A program made the position numbers and the translations under genes. DNA of 64,000 bases from Tabrizicola sp. (lineage in GTDB: Bacteria; Pseudomonadota; Alphaproteobacteria; Rhodobacterales; Rhodobacteraceae): positions 124,001 to 188,000 of the forward strand of contig NZ_JAUXZE010000093.1 in assembly GCF_030694085.1 (NCBI RefSeq). The letters are read 5' to 3'. Positions 50,369 to 59,141 of this stretch are shown piece by piece (positions within the stretch are counted from its first letter, which is position 1; the number at the start of each line of letters is the position of its first letter). Below the pieces are notes generated by a model. That model did no database searches, was not told the origin of the DNA, and saw only the letters and a list, made by a program, of their open reading frames with translations.

Positions 50369-51406
50369 ATGGACGGGTTTCTTGCCACGGGGTTCGGGAC
50401 GGCGGTGCTGATCGCGGCGCAGTCGCTGCTGATCGTGGCCTTCGTGATGATCAGCCTTCTGTTCCTTGTCTACGGCGACCGGAAGATCTGGGCGGCGGTG
50501 CAGATGCGGCGCGGCCCGAACGTGGTGGGGCCGTTCGGCCTGCTGCAATCGGTGGCCGACGCGCTGAAATACGTGGTCAAGGAGATCGTGATCCCCGCCG
50601 GGGTAGATCGCCCGGTGTTCTTCCTGGCGCCGATGCTGTCGTTCGTGCTGGCGATCCTCGCCTGGGCGGTGATCCCCTTCGATGACGGCTGGGTCCTGGC
50701 CAACATCAACGTCGCGATCCTGTTCGTCTTTGCCGTCTCCAGTCTGGAGGTTTACGGCGTGATCATGGGCGGCTGGGCCTCGAACTCGAAATACGCGTTT
50801 CTTGGCTCGCTGCGGTCGGCGGCACAGATGATTTCCTACGAAGTGTCGCTGGGCCTGATCATCATCGGGGTGATCATCTCCACGGGTGCGATGAACTTCG
50901 GGGCCATCGTGGCCGCGCAGGACGGGGACTGGGGCCTGTTCAACTGGTACTGGCTGCCGCATTTCCCGATGGTGTTCCTGTTCTTCATCTCGGCGCTGGC
51001 CGAGACCAACCGCCCACCCTTCGACCTGCCCGAGGCTGAATCCGAACTCGTCGCCGGGTTCATGGTGGAATACTCGTCCACGCCCTACCTTCTGTTCATG
51101 GCCGGCGAATATATCGCCATCTTCCTGATGTGCGCGCTGATCAGCCTTCTGTTCTTCGGCGGCTGGCTCTCGCCGATCCCCGGCCTGCCCGACGGCTGGT
51201 GGTGGATGGTTGCGAAGATGTGGCTCTTCTTCTTCATGTTCGCCATGGTGAAGGCGATCGTCCCCCGCTACCGCTATGACCAGCTGATGCGGATCGGCTG
51301 GAAGGTCTTCCTGCCGATGTCGCTGGCCTGGGTCGTGATCGTGGCGTTCCTGGCGAAATTCGAAGTGCTGGGCGGCTTCTGGGCCCGCTGGACGATTGGA
51401 GGCTGA
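50369..51406 (+). CDS. nuoH: NADH-quinone oxidoreductase subunit H
   Basis: A 345-residue membrane subunit with eight spans that forms the quinone entry and the first part of the proton path. It contains the family segments ERK/DRK-like YGDRKIWAAVQMRRGPNVVGPFGLLQ, ETNRPPFDLPEAESELVAGF (with key glutamates) and RYRYDQLMRIGWKVFLP. GAGG precedes the ATG. Overlap-free spacing to nuoI is 1 base. Confidence 0.97.
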   Translation: MDGFLATGFGTAVLIAAQSLLIVAFVMISLLFLVYGDRKIWAAVQMRRGPNVVGPFGLLQSVADALKYVVKEIVIPAGVDRPVFFLAPMLSFVLAILAWAVIPFDDGWVLANINVAILFVFAVSSLEVYGVIMGGWASNSKYAFLGSLRSAAQMISYEVSLGLIIIGVIISTGAMNFGAIVAAQDGDWGLFNWYWLPHFPMVFLFFISALAETNRPPFDLPEAESELVAGFMVEYSSTPYLLFMAGEYIAIFLMCALISLLFFGGWLSPIPGLPDGWWWMVAKMWLFFFMFAMVKAIVPRYRYDQLMRIGWKVFLPMSLAWVVIVAFLAKFEVLGGFWARWTIGG

Positions 51407-51407
51407 C

Positions 51408-51902
51408 ATGTCCAACATCGACTGGACCCGCGCCACGAAGTATTTCCTGCTGATGGACTTCATCAAGGGCTTCGGCCTGGGGATGAAGTACTTCTTCGCG
51501 CCGAAATCGACGGTGAACTACCCGCATGAAAAGGGGCCGCTGTCGCCCCGCTTCCGCGGCGAACATGCGCTGCGCCGCTATCCGAACGGCGAGGAACGCT
51601 GCATCGCCTGCAAGCTGTGCGAAGCGGTCTGCCCGGCGCAGGCGATCACCATCGACGCCGAACCGCGTGAGGATGGCTCCCGCCGGACCACTCGGTACGA
51701 CATCGACATGACCAAGTGCATCTACTGCGGCTTCTGCCAGGAAGCCTGCCCGGTCGATGCCATCGTCGAAGGCCCGAACTTCGAATTCTCGACCGAGACG
51801 CGGGAAGAGCTGTTCTACAACAAGGACCGCCTCTTGGAGAACGGCGCCCGCTGGGAAGCCGAGATCGCCCGCAACCTTGAAATCGACGCCCCATACCGGT
51901 GA
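51408..51902 (+). CDS. nuoI: NADH-quinone oxidoreductase subunit I
   Basis: A 164-residue ferredoxin-like subunit with two [4Fe-4S] clusters, N6a and N6b: CIACKLCEAVCP and CIYCGFCQEACP, each with its following single-cysteine proline pair. An N-terminal amphipathic helix docks on the membrane arm. ATG at 51408 has GGAGG 5 bases upstream. Confidence 0.97.
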   Translation: MSNIDWTRATKYFLLMDFIKGFGLGMKYFFAPKSTVNYPHEKGPLSPRFRGEHALRRYPNGEERCIACKLCEAVCPAQAITIDAEPREDGSRRTTRYDIDMTKCIYCGFCQEACPVDAIVEGPNFEFSTETREELFYNKDRLLENGARWEAEIARNLEIDAPYR

Positions 51903-51906
51903 TCCC

Positions 51907-52320
51907 ATGACCGACGATTTCGCCAAGATGTTCGCCACGATGATGGAGCAGGGTCAGAAGATGGCCCAGTCCTTCATGCCCGGCATGGAAAACGTCGACG
52001 CGAAGGCGTTCGAGAAGTTCTTTCCGGCGATGCCGAAGGAACTCTTGGAGATGTGGTTCGGCAAGACCTTCAACCCCGAAGGTCTGGACGCGCGGACCCG
52101 GTTTCTGGTCACCATCGCGGCCCTGACGGTGCTTGGCCCGGTGGGCGAGCCGCAACTGCGGATGACGATCAAGAACGGGCTGGCCGCCGGGGCCACCAAG
52201 CGCGAGGTCGCGGAAGTGATCTGGCAGATGTCGATGTTCGGCGGCGTCCCCGCCATGCAGAAGGCGCTGGAAATTGCCCAGTCCGTCTTCGCCGAGACCC
52301 CTGAGGAGAAAGACGCATGA
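51907..52320 (+). CDS. Carboxymuconolactone decarboxylase-family protein in nuo operon
   Basis: A 137-residue soluble helical protein of the CMD/AhpD-like fold. The family core is LDARTRFLVTIAALTVLG, LRMTIKNGLAAGATKREVAEVIWQMSMFGGVPAMQKAL. There is no CxxC pair, so it is not an AhpD-type peroxidase. The N-terminus is methionine-rich (MFATMMEQGQKMAQSFMPGM). It overlaps nuoJ by 4 bases. A role with complex I is unproven. Confidence 0.85.
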   Translation: MTDDFAKMFATMMEQGQKMAQSFMPGMENVDAKAFEKFFPAMPKELLEMWFGKTFNPEGLDARTRFLVTIAALTVLGPVGEPQLRMTIKNGLAAGATKREVAEVIWQMSMFGGVPAMQKALEIAQSVFAETPEEKDA

Positions 52321-52931
52321 CCGTCTTCAGTTTCGCCTTCTACATGTTCGCCGTAAGCACGGTCGCCTCGGGCCTCATGGTCACGCTTAGCCGCAACCCC
52401 GTTCATTCGGTGCTGTGGCTGATCCTGGCGTTCCTGTCGACTTCCGGCCTTTTCGTGATGCTCGGGGCCGAGTTCGTGGCGATGCTTCTGGTTATCGTCT
52501 ACGTCGGCGCGGTGGCGGTGCTGTTCCTGTTCGTCGTCATGATGCTGGACATCGACTTTGCCGCGCTGAAGGGCGAATTGGCGCGCTACATGCCGCTGGG
52601 CCTTCTGATCGGCGTGGTCCTGCTGATGCAGGTCGCCATCGGCGTCGGCGTCTGGACGGCGGCGGACGGGGCCGAGGGCCTGCGTCAGGCCGTGGCCCCC
52701 GCCCCGACCGAAATGGAGAACACCCGGGCGCTGGGGATGATCCTGTATGACCGTTACTTCCTGCTGTTCCAACTGTCCGGCCTGATCCTGCTGGTCGCGA
52801 TGATCGGCGCGATCCTTCTGACGCTGCGCCACCGCAAGGACGTCAAGCGCCAGAACGTGCTGCAGCAGATGTGGCGCGACCCGGCCAAGGCGATGGAGCT
52901 GAAGGACGTGAAACCGGGGCAGGGGTTGTGA
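52317..52931 (+). CDS. nuoJ: NADH-quinone oxidoreductase subunit J
   Basis: A 204-residue membrane subunit with five spans. The conserved third-span segment reads AEFVAMLLVIVYVGAVAVLFLFVVMML and includes the family's pi-bulge region. The C-terminal tail is cytoplasmic and charged. Start overlaps the CMD gene (ATGA), and the stop shares one base with the next start. Confidence 0.96.
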   Translation: MTVFSFAFYMFAVSTVASGLMVTLSRNPVHSVLWLILAFLSTSGLFVMLGAEFVAMLLVIVYVGAVAVLFLFVVMMLDIDFAALKGELARYMPLGLLIGVVLLMQVAIGVGVWTAADGAEGLRQAVAPAPTEMENTRALGMILYDRYFLLFQLSGLILLVAMIGAILLTLRHRKDVKRQNVLQQMWRDPAKAMELKDVKPGQGL

Positions 52932-53344
52932 TGCACGCCGCCGCCCCCCTTCTGGTGGTCACCGCGCTGGCCGTGCCCGCCTGGGCGCGGACCCCGGATC
53001 TTCCGGGGCTGCCGGTGTGCCAGGACGATCAGGGGCGCGTGGTCGAGATGCAGGACCAGGGCGTGCGCGGCGATGTCGTGCTGTTCTGGACCGCGTCGGA
53101 CCGCGAGCCGACAGGCGAGATGGTGCTGGCCGACTGTGGGTCGGGACGGGCACTGCGGGTGAGCCAGGGCAAGGCCGAGGACAGCCTGGACAGCGCCGCC
53201 GGGATCCTGCGCGACGCGATCTGGGACGAGGTGCCGCACACGCTGGGCAAGATCCAGGCCAGCCTGCGCGCCAAGGGATACCGGGCCAGCCGGGGCAGCA
53301 TCGCCCGAGGCCATTGCGCCTGCGGCTTGGCCCGGCAGGACTGA
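52931..53344 (+). CDS. Exported protein between nuoJ and nuoK (137 aa)
   Basis: A 137-residue protein with a signal peptide (HAAAPLLVVTALAVPAWART). The mature part has cysteines at PVCQD, ADCGSG and a final GHCACGLARQD. The last third is helical (GKIQASLRAKGYRASRGSI). No known family recognised. It shares one base with the nuoJ stop. Probably periplasmic and accessory to complex I or simply carried in the operon. Confidence 0.65.
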   Translation: MHAAAPLLVVTALAVPAWARTPDLPGLPVCQDDQGRVVEMQDQGVRGDVVLFWTASDREPTGEMVLADCGSGRALRVSQGKAEDSLDSAAGILRDAIWDEVPHTLGKIQASLRAKGYRASRGSIARGHCACGLARQD

Positions 53345-53398
53345 CGAAACGAACGACGGAACGAACGGGCCGCATAGAGCCCAAGAGGGAACGGACAG

Positions 53399-53704
53399 AT
53401 GATCGGACTTGAACATTACCTGACGGTGGCCGCGGCGCTGTTCGTCATCGGGATCTTCGGGATCTTCCTGAACCGGAAGAACGTGATCGTCATCCTGATG
53501 TCGATCGAACTGATGCTTCTGGCCGTGAACATCAACCTTGTCGCCTTCTCGTCCTATTCGGGCGATCTGGTGGGGCAGGTCTTCACCATGTTCGTCCTGA
53601 CCGTCGCCGCCGCCGAGGCCGCGATCGGTCTGGCCATCCTTGTCGTCTTCTTCCGCAACCGCGGCACCATCGAGGTGGAAGACGTCAACGTGATGAAGGG
53701 CTGA
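53399..53704 (+). CDS. nuoK: NADH-quinone oxidoreductase subunit K
   Basis: A 101-residue membrane subunit with three spans. It carries the two conserved proton-path glutamates in MSIELMLLAVNINLVAF and AAAEAAIGLAILVVFFRNRG. The start is preceded by GAGGG. Antiporter MrpC-like subunit of the proton-pumping arm. Confidence 0.97.
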   Translation: MIGLEHYLTVAAALFVIGIFGIFLNRKNVIVILMSIELMLLAVNINLVAFSSYSGDLVGQVFTMFVLTVAAAEAAIGLAILVVFFRNRGTIEVEDVNVMKG

Positions 53705-53709
53705 GCCCC

Positions 53710-53883
53710 ATGCAGGTCGGGGATCGCAACGTGTTCGGGATGCGGGTGACGGCCCTGAAGGGCCGGATGCTTGACCTGGAGTGCGAGGCATGCCGCACGG
53801 CCGGATCGGTTCCGGCGAACGAATTCCAATCTACGCGCTGCGGGTCGCCCGCCTGCGCATCCAGCCAAGGCAGGACCGAGTAA
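53710..53883 (+). CDS. 57-residue four-cysteine protein between nuoK and nuoL
   Basis: A short frame that fills the gap between nuoK and nuoL: ATG 5 bases after the nuoK stop and TAA directly before the nuoL ATG. The peptide has MQVGDRNVFGMRV, then CEAC and later CGSPAC, a Cys-x2-Cys...Cys-x4-Cys pattern that could bind zinc. It is basic and soluble. No family recognised. The exact fit in the operon and the paired cysteines suggest a real gene; no strong ribosome site is visible. Confidence 0.55.
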   Translation: MQVGDRNVFGMRVTALKGRMLDLECEACRTAGSVPANEFQSTRCGSPACASSQGRTE

Positions 53884-56142
53884 ATGGCAACGATCATCCT
53901 TTTCGCTCCCCTGATCGGGGCCTTGATCTGCGGCTTCGGCTGGCGCCTGATCGGCGAGAAGGCCGGACAGGTCATCACCACGGCGATGATCTTCCTGGCC
54001 GCCGCGCTTTCCTGGCAGATCTTCCTGACCTTCGACGGCGAGACGCAGCGCATCGTCATCATGCGCTGGATCGAATCCGGCACGATGGGCAGCGAATGGG
54101 CGATCCGGCTGGACCGGCTGACCGCGATCATGCTGGTCGTGGTGAACAGCGTGTCCGCGCTCGTCCATCTCTACAGCTTCGGCTACATGGCGCATGACGA
54201 GAACTGGCACGAGGGCGAGCATTACAAGGCCCGCTTCTTCGCTTACCTGTCGTTCTTCACCTTCTCGATGCTGATGCTGGTGACCAGTGACAACCTGGTC
54301 CAGATGTTCTTCGGCTGGGAGGGCGTGGGCGTCGCATCCTACCTTCTGATCGGCTTCTATTACCGCAAGGCAAGCGCGAACGCGGCGGCGATGAAGGCCT
54401 TCATCGTCAACCGCGTCGGCGATTTCGGCTTTGCGCTGGGCATCTTCGCGCTCTTTTACCTGACCGACAGCATCCGCTTCGATGACGTCTTCGCCGCCGC
54501 GCCCGCGCTGGCCGAGACGAACCTGACCTTCCTCTGGGGCGAAGGGAACGCCGCGAACCTGATCGGCGTCCTTCTGTTCATCGGGGCGATGGGGAAATCG
54601 GCGCAGCTGTTCCTGCACACCTGGCTGCCGGACGCGATGGAAGGCCCGACCCCGGTGTCGGCGCTGATCCACGCAGCAACCATGGTGACGGCGGGGGTCT
54701 TCCTCGTCTGCCGGATGTCGCCGGTCTATGAATACGCACCGCAGGCGCTGGCCTTCATCACCGTCCTTGGCGCGCTGACCGCCTTTGTCGCGGCGACCAT
54801 TGGCCTGGTGCAGAACGACATCAAGCGCGTGATCGCCTATTCGACCATGTCGCAGCTGGGCTACATGTTCGTGGCTGCCGGGGTGGGCGTCTATTCGGTG
54901 GCGATGTTCCACCTGTTCACCCACGCCTTCTTCAAGGCGATGCTGTTCCTGGGTGCGGGGTCGGTGATCCATGCGACCCACCACGAACAGGACATGCGCA
55001 ACTATGGCGGGCTGCGGAAGAAGATCCCCTACACCTTCGCCGCCATGCTGATCGGCACGCTTGCCATCACTGGCGTGGGCATCCCGCTGACGCATTACGG
55101 CTTTGCCGGGTTCCTGTCGAAGGACGCGGTGATCGAAAGCGCCTGGGTCGGATCAGGCTTTGCCTTCTGGCTTCTGGTCGTCGCCGCCTGCTTCACCAGC
55201 TTCTATTCCTGGCGCCTGATGTTCCTGACCTTCTTCGGGGAAAGCCGGGCAAATGGCCATGGCCACGCGGCGCATGGGCATGGTCATGACGATCACGGGC
55301 ACGGCCATCACGAGCCGCACGAAAGCCCGATGGTCATGCTGATCCCGCTGGGCGTCCTGGCGCTGGGCGCGATCTTCTCGGGGATGCTGTGGTACAAGGT
55401 GTTCTTCGGCGACGAGACCGCGGTGCGGAACTGGTTCGGCATGGAAACCGCCGCCCATGGCGAGGCGGAGGGCGACGCCGGCCACGGCGAAGTTGCCGCG
55501 GCCTCGACCGAGGGTGAGACCATCCTGGCCGAACCCGCCCCGACCGAGGCTGTCCCGACCGAGGCTGTCCCGCCCGAAGCCCACGCCGCGACCGAGGGCC
55601 ATGCCGCAGGCGTCGCCCCCAAGGGCGCGCTGGTGATGCTGCCCTTCACGCCGGAAGAACAGGCCGTGGTCGACACCCGCCTTGACGCCGACAAGGCCGC
55701 AAAGGCGGAACACGCGCCGACCACGATGATCAACGCGGCGCACGTGGTGCCGACCTGGGTCAAGGTCTCGCCCTTCATCGCCATGCTGATCGGTTTCGCG
55801 GTGGCCTGGCTGTTCTACATCCGCGACCCGAGCCTGCCGCGCCGCCTGGCCGCGCAGCAGCGCCCGCTTTACCTGTTCCTTCTGAACAAGTGGTACTTCG
55901 ACGAGCTTTATGACGTGATCTTCGTCCGCCCGGCCAAATGGCTTGGGGGCTTCCTGTGGAAGAAGGGCGACGGCAATGTCATCGACGGCTCGCTCAACGG
56001 GGTCGCGATGGGGATCATCCCCGCGCTGACCCGTCTCGCAGGCCGCGCGCAGTCCGGCTACCTGTTCCACTACGCCTTCGCGATGGTGCTGGGGATCGTG
56101 ATCCTGGTCACCTGGATGACGCTCTTCGGCGGCGCGAAGTAA
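53884..56142 (+). CDS. nuoL: NADH-quinone oxidoreductase subunit L
   Basis: A 752-residue distal antiporter-like subunit (typical length 610-650). Key segments: MFFGWEGVGVASYLLIGFYY, AQLFLHTWLPDAMEGPTPVSALIHAATMVTAG and KRVIAYSTMSQLGYMF. It is unusually long because of a histidine-rich insert at about residues 456-481 (HGHAAHGHGHDDHGHGHH) and an acidic Ala/Pro/Glu insert at about 519-595 with repeated PTEAVPTEAVPPEA. The C-terminal amphipathic helix and last span are intact (KWYFDELYDVIFV). Confidence 0.96.
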   Translation: MATIILFAPLIGALICGFGWRLIGEKAGQVITTAMIFLAAALSWQIFLTFDGETQRIVIMRWIESGTMGSEWAIRLDRLTAIMLVVVNSVSALVHLYSFGYMAHDENWHEGEHYKARFFAYLSFFTFSMLMLVTSDNLVQMFFGWEGVGVASYLLIGFYYRKASANAAAMKAFIVNRVGDFGFALGIFALFYLTDSIRFDDVFAAAPALAETNLTFLWGEGNAANLIGVLLFIGAMGKSAQLFLHTWLPDAMEGPTPVSALIHAATMVTAGVFLVCRMSPVYEYAPQALAFITVLGALTAFVAATIGLVQNDIKRVIAYSTMSQLGYMFVAAGVGVYSVAMFHLFTHAFFKAMLFLGAGSVIHATHHEQDMRNYGGLRKKIPYTFAAMLIGTLAITGVGIPLTHYGFAGFLSKDAVIESAWVGSGFAFWLLVVAACFTSFYSWRLMFLTFFGESRANGHGHAAHGHGHDDHGHGHHEPHESPMVMLIPLGVLALGAIFSGMLWYKVFFGDETAVRNWFGMETAAHGEAEGDAGHGEVAAASTEGETILAEPAPTEAVPTEAVPPEAHAATEGHAAGVAPKGALVMLPFTPEEQAVVDTRLDADKAAKAEHAPTTMINAAHVVPTWVKVSPFIAMLIGFAVAWLFYIRDPSLPRRLAAQQRPLYLFLLNKWYFDELYDVIFVRPAKWLGGFLWKKGDGNVIDGSLNGVAMGIIPALTRLAGRAQSGYLFHYAFAMVLGIVILVTWMTLFGGAK

Positions 56143-56154
56143 GGGGCGCGCACA

Positions 56155-57708
56155 ATGGAAAACCAGCTTCTCTCGATCATCACCTTCCTGCCGCTGGTTG
56201 CGGCGCTGATCCTTGCGCTGTTCATGCGCGGCGACGACGCGGCGGCGCGGGCTGGGGCAAAGTGGCTTGCGCTCTTTACCACCTCGGCGACCTTCGTCAT
56301 CTCGCTGTTCGTGCTGCTCCGGTTCGATCCTTCGAACACCGGCTTCCAGTTCGTCGAGGAACGGACATGGATCCTGGGCCTGACCTACAAGATGGGTGTG
56401 GACGGGATCTCGATCCTGTTCGTCATGCTCACGACGTTCCTGATGCCGATCACGATATATTCCTGCTGGAACGTGGAAACCCGCGTCAAGGAATACATGA
56501 TCGCCTTTCTGGTGCTTGAGACGCTGATGCTGGGCGTGTTCATGGCGCTGGACCTGGTGCTGTTCTACCTGTTCTTCGAGGCAGGGCTGATCCCGATGTT
56601 CCTGATCATCGGCATCTGGGGCGGCAAGGAACGCATCTATGCCGCGTTCAAGTTCTTCCTTTATACCTTCCTCGGCTCGGTTCTGATGCTGGTCGCGATG
56701 ATCGCGATGTATTTCGAAGCGGGCACGACCGACATCACCAAGCTTCTGGTCCACAACTTCGGGTCCGAGACGTTCAGCATCCTTGGCATCCAGGTCGTCG
56801 GCGGCCTGCAGACGATGCTGTTCCTTGCGTTCTTCGCGTCTTTCGCCGTGAAGATGCCGATGTGGCCGGTGCACACCTGGCTGCCTGACGCGCACGTGCA
56901 GGCCCCGACTGCGGGGTCCGTCGTGCTTGCGGCGATCCTCTTGAAGATGGGCGGCTACGGTTTCCTGCGCTTTTCCTTGCCGATGTTCCCGGTCGGGTCC
57001 GATGTCATGGCGCCGCTGGTCCTGTGGATGTCTGCCATTGCCATCGTCTACACGTCGCTGGTGGCCCTGGCGCAAACCGACATGAAGAAGCTGATCGCCT
57101 ATTCCTCGGTCGCGCATATGGGCTTTGTGACGATGGGCATCTTCGCCGCCAATCAGCAGGGTGTTGACGGGGCGATCTTCCAGATGATCAGCCACGGCTT
57201 CATCTCGGGCGCCCTGTTCCTGTGCGTCGGCGTGATCTACGACCGGATGCACACCCGCGACATCGACGCCTATGGCGGCCTCGTGAACCGGATGCCGACC
57301 TATGCGCTGGTGTTCATGTTCTTCACGATGGCCAATGTCGGCTTGCCGGGGACCAGCGGGTTCGTCGGTGAATTCCTGACGCTGATGGGCATCTTCCAGG
57401 TCAACACCTGGGTCGCCGCCGTCGCCGCGACCGGCGTGATCCTTTCGGCGGCCTACGCGCTTTGGCTTTACCGCCGGGTCGTCTTTGGCGACCTGATCAA
57501 AGAGGCCTTGCGTTCGATCACCGACATGGACCGCCGCGAGAAGGCGATCTTCGCCCCCCTCATCGCGATGACCCTGATCCTGGGCGTCTACCCCAGCCTC
57601 GTGACCGACATCATCGGGCCCTCTGTCACGGCCCTTGTCACCGACTACCAGGCCGCGCTGCCCGCTGACGGCACCAGCCTGGCCCTGAATGAAGGACATT
57701 CGGAATGA
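56155..57708 (+). CDS. nuoM: NADH-quinone oxidoreductase subunit M
   Basis: A 517-residue antiporter-like membrane subunit with 14 spans. It contains LFYLFFEAGLIPMFLIIGIWGG (conserved Glu), FAVKMPMWPVHTWLPDAHVQAPTAGSVVLA (channel Lys) and TDMKKLIAYSSVAHMGFVTMG. It overlaps nuoN by 4 bases. Pumps protons with NuoL and NuoN. Confidence 0.97.
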   Translation: MENQLLSIITFLPLVAALILALFMRGDDAAARAGAKWLALFTTSATFVISLFVLLRFDPSNTGFQFVEERTWILGLTYKMGVDGISILFVMLTTFLMPITIYSCWNVETRVKEYMIAFLVLETLMLGVFMALDLVLFYLFFEAGLIPMFLIIGIWGGKERIYAAFKFFLYTFLGSVLMLVAMIAMYFEAGTTDITKLLVHNFGSETFSILGIQVVGGLQTMLFLAFFASFAVKMPMWPVHTWLPDAHVQAPTAGSVVLAAILLKMGGYGFLRFSLPMFPVGSDVMAPLVLWMSAIAIVYTSLVALAQTDMKKLIAYSSVAHMGFVTMGIFAANQQGVDGAIFQMISHGFISGALFLCVGVIYDRMHTRDIDAYGGLVNRMPTYALVFMFFTMANVGLPGTSGFVGEFLTLMGIFQVNTWVAAVAATGVILSAAYALWLYRRVVFGDLIKEALRSITDMDRREKAIFAPLIAMTLILGVYPSLVTDIIGPSVTALVTDYQAALPADGTSLALNEGHSE

Positions 57709-59141
57709 CTTCCGCCGATTTCCAGACCCTGTTGCCCGAGATCGTGCTGGCGGGCTATGCGATGGCCGCGCTGATGCTGGCGGTCTACACCACCAAGGAC
57801 AAGCTGGCCGCCACGCTGGTCTGGGCGACGGCAGGGCTTTTCGTGGCGCTCGCGCTTTACATCGGGGCAGGCGGGGCAGGGCAGCGGCTGGTCTTCAGCG
57901 GGCTTTTCGTCGACGACCCCTTCGCGCGCTTCGCCAAGGTGACGATCCTTCTCTCTGCCGCCGCCGTTCTGGTGATGAGCCAGGACTACATGACCCGGCG
58001 TGAGCTCTTGCGCTTTGAATACCCGATCCTCGTCACGCTCTCGGTGGTCGGGATGATGGTCATGGTCTCCTCGGCCGATCTGATCACCCTCTACATGGGG
58101 CTGGAACTGCAATCGCTGGCGCTTTACGTCATCGCCTCGATCCGCCGTGACAGTGCCAAGTCGTCGGAAGCGGGCCTGAAATACTTCGTCCTCGGCGCGC
58201 TGTCCTCTGGCTTGCTGCTCTATGGCGCATCGCTGGTCTACGGTTATGCGGGCACGACGCAGTTTGTCGGCATCCTGTCCACCGTGCGCGACAGCGTGCC
58301 GCTGGGGTTGCTGTTCGGGCTGGTGTTCATGCTGGCGGGCCTTGCGTTCAAGGTCAGTGCCGCGCCGTTCCACATGTGGACCCCCGACGTCTACGAAGGC
58401 TCGCCCACCCCGGTCACCGCCTTCTTCGCCACCGCGCCCAAGGTTGCGGCGATGGCGCTGATTGCCCGCCTTGTGCAGGACGCCTTCGGTGGCATCCCCG
58501 GCCAATGGGGCCAGGTGCTTGCCGCGCTGGCGGTGGCGTCGATGTTCCTGGGGGCCGTGGCCGCGATCGGCCAGCGCGACATCAAGCGACTGATGGCCTA
58601 TTCGTCCATCGCCCACATGGGCTACGCGTTGATCGGCCTTTGCGTCGGCACGGCCTACGGGGTGCAGGCGACGATGATCTACATGGCGATCTACGTCACG
58701 ATGAACGTCGGCACCTTTGCCTTCATCCTGTCGATGGAGCGTGACGGACGGCCGGTCAGCGACATCGCCGGCCTGAACCAGTTCGCGAAGAAGGAACCGC
58801 TGAAGGCACTCGCGATGCTGGTCCTCCTCTTCTCGCTGGCCGGTGTGCCGCCGATGGTGGGGTTTTTCGGCAAGTTCTACGTGCTGAAGGCAGCGGTGGA
58901 CGCGGGCTGGGTCTGGCTGGCCGTCGCAGGCGCCGTGGCCTCGGTGATCGGCGCCTTCTACTACCTGCGCCTCGTCTACTTCATGTACTTCGGGGCCGAA
59001 CAGGAGCCCGTCGACAGCCGCATGGCCCCGGTGCAATGGGGCATGCTGGTCGCGGTGGCGGCGATCATGCTTCTTGGGATCGTGAACCTGTTCGGGATCG
59101 AGGCGCCTGCGGCCCTGGCCGCCGAAGCGCTTGTCCGCTAA
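57705..59141 (+). CDS. nuoN: NADH-quinone oxidoreductase subunit N
   Basis: A 478-residue antiporter-like membrane subunit. It contains LYMGLELQSLALYVIAS (conserved Glu), GLAFKVSAAPFHMWTPDVYEGSPTPVTAF and QRDIKRLMAYSSIAHMGYALIG. Last nuo gene; its 3' end overlaps the birA frame by 11 bases. Confidence 0.97.
   Translation: MTSADFQTLLPEIVLAGYAMAALMLAVYTTKDKLAATLVWATAGLFVALALYIGAGGAGQRLVFSGLFVDDPFARFAKVTILLSAAAVLVMSQDYMTRRELLRFEYPILVTLSVVGMMVMVSSADLITLYMGLELQSLALYVIASIRRDSAKSSEAGLKYFVLGALSSGLLLYGASLVYGYAGTTQFVGILSTVRDSVPLGLLFGLVFMLAGLAFKVSAAPFHMWTPDVYEGSPTPVTAFFATAPKVAAMALIARLVQDAFGGIPGQWGQVLAALAVASMFLGAVAAIGQRDIKRLMAYSSIAHMGYALIGLCVGTAYGVQATMIYMAIYVTMNVGTFAFILSMERDGRPVSDIAGLNQFAKKEPLKALAMLVLLFSLAGVPPMVGFFGKFYVLKAAVDAGWVWLAVAGAVASVIGAFYYLRLVYFMYFGAEQEPVDSRMAPVQWGMLVAVAAIMLLGIVNLFGIEAPAALAAEALVR

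Noticed and set aside
55153..57699. An 848-codon open frame on the minus strand opposite nuoL and nuoM
   Set aside because: Its product is rich in Arg, His, Asp and Gln without any domain pattern, and it lies opposite clear nuo genes. Long antisense frames are common in GC-rich coding DNA.
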